Below the pieces are notes generated by a model that saw nothing but the letters and a program-made list of their open reading frames with translations, made no database searches and was not told the DNA's origin. Shown here in pieces: positions 5,836 to 6,164 of a stretch of 6,164 bases of DNA (position 1 is its first letter; each line of letters opens with the position of its first letter). The DNA is taken from positions 1-6,164 of the forward strand of contig JAHKBC010000193.1 in NCBI GenBank assembly GCA_018825725.1, written 5' to 3'. The stretch is from Candidatus Omnitrophota bacterium (lineage in GTDB: Bacteria > Omnitrophota > Gorgyraeia > Gygaellales > Profunditerraquicolaceae). A program made the translations under genes and the position numbers.

Positions 5836-6164
5836 CTATGCGTCGTAAGTAGAATAAAAATAGGGGGTATATGCCTGAAATTCCGCAGCGCAGGTATCTA
5901 CAAGTTTGAAATCGGGCTTAAGGTTAAAAGATTTGCGTATGGCGTAAATCTCTTCTTCGTCTTTTCGGGTAAGTTTGGCTAATTGCCGGTCACTGAAGCC
6001 AAATTCTTTAGACTTACGCATCAACTGAACAGAAAATTCACCACGGCAATCGGCGATTTCTTTTTCTAAATCCACAATCTCTTTTAGGTTATGCAAAAAC
6101 CAGCGGTCTATTTTAGTTAAAGAATATATTTCTTCTACGCCTATCCCGGCCCTCAAGGCATCAC
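5836..6164 (-). CDS. carB: Carbamoyl-phosphate synthase large subunit, end of the N-terminal half (partial; split or truncated CarB)
   Basis: The frame is open to the right edge, so the start lies outside; the visible 108 residues begin DALRAGIGVEEIYSLTKIDR. They match the oligomerisation domain that closes the first synthetase half of CarB: LTKIDRWFLHNLKEIVDLE, then KEFGFSDRQLAKLT, and the hallmark VDTCAAEFQAYTPYFYSTYD. E. coli CarB continues after STYE with a second synthetase half that begins with a VLGGGPNRIGQG-like loop. Here a TAG follows the next codon (stop 5836-5838), and a promoter and terminator come after it. CarB makes carbamoyl phosphate for pyrimidine and arginine synthesis. 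Natural two-gene CarB splits at this boundary are known in Methanocaldococcus jannaschii and Aquifex aeolicus, so this may be a carB1. A truncated gene is the alternative. The second half is not in this window. Confidence 0.92.
   Translation of the reverse strand, partial: DALRAGIGVEEIYSLTKIDRWFLHNLKEIVDLEKEIADCRGEFSVQLMRKSKEFGFSDRQLAKLTRKDEEEIYAIRKSFNLKPDFKLVDTCAAEFQAYTPYFYSTYDA

Overview
The window looks like a piece of an uncultured bacterial genome with moderate to low GC. Genes are tightly packed and nearly all read leftward on the minus strand; the one exception is the tail of an ABC transporter ATPase entering from the left edge on the plus strand. The mix of genes (a B12-binding radical SAM relic, a Ste24-like membrane protease, a divergent bL27-like protein, a DUF1846 protein and a CarB that stops halfway) would fit a candidate phylum such as Omnitrophota. 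That is an impression from gene style, not something the sequence proves. No phage, transposon, CRISPR array, tRNA or rRNA was found.

Layout in transcription order, right to left. The end of a carbamoyl-phosphate synthase large subunit enters from the right edge and stops at the boundary between the two synthetase halves (5836-6164). Next comes a 268-bp intergenic region with a strong minus-strand promoter, a small hairpin, a classic intrinsic terminator, a possible 27-codon upstream ORF and a second hairpin. It ends in the Shine-Dalgarno of a cold-shock protein gene (5361-5567). Nine bases after that gene is a decayed B12-binding radical SAM gene (4942-5351).

A three-gene cluster follows: a DUF1846/UPF0371 protein (3356-4879), a VTT/DedA-type membrane protein (2678-3355) and a beta-CASP metallo-beta-lactamase ribonuclease (1279-2673). 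Spacings are 0 and 4 bases, so co-transcription is very likely. A 128-bp gap with a perfect 10-bp inverted repeat separates this cluster from a bL27-like gene (920-1150) and a Ste24-like M48 protease (69-914) that lacks its C-terminal third. The protease gene runs tail to tail into the ABC ATPase gene and overlaps it by 42 bases.

The most interesting points are the promoter-hairpin-terminator unit in front of the cold-shock gene (attenuator or small RNA), the CarB that ends at the known split point, the protease truncated at a convergent junction, and the radical SAM relic whose pieces lie in three different frames. I see no convincing new multi-gene system. The region is mostly housekeeping genes with several signs of gene decay or rearrangement.
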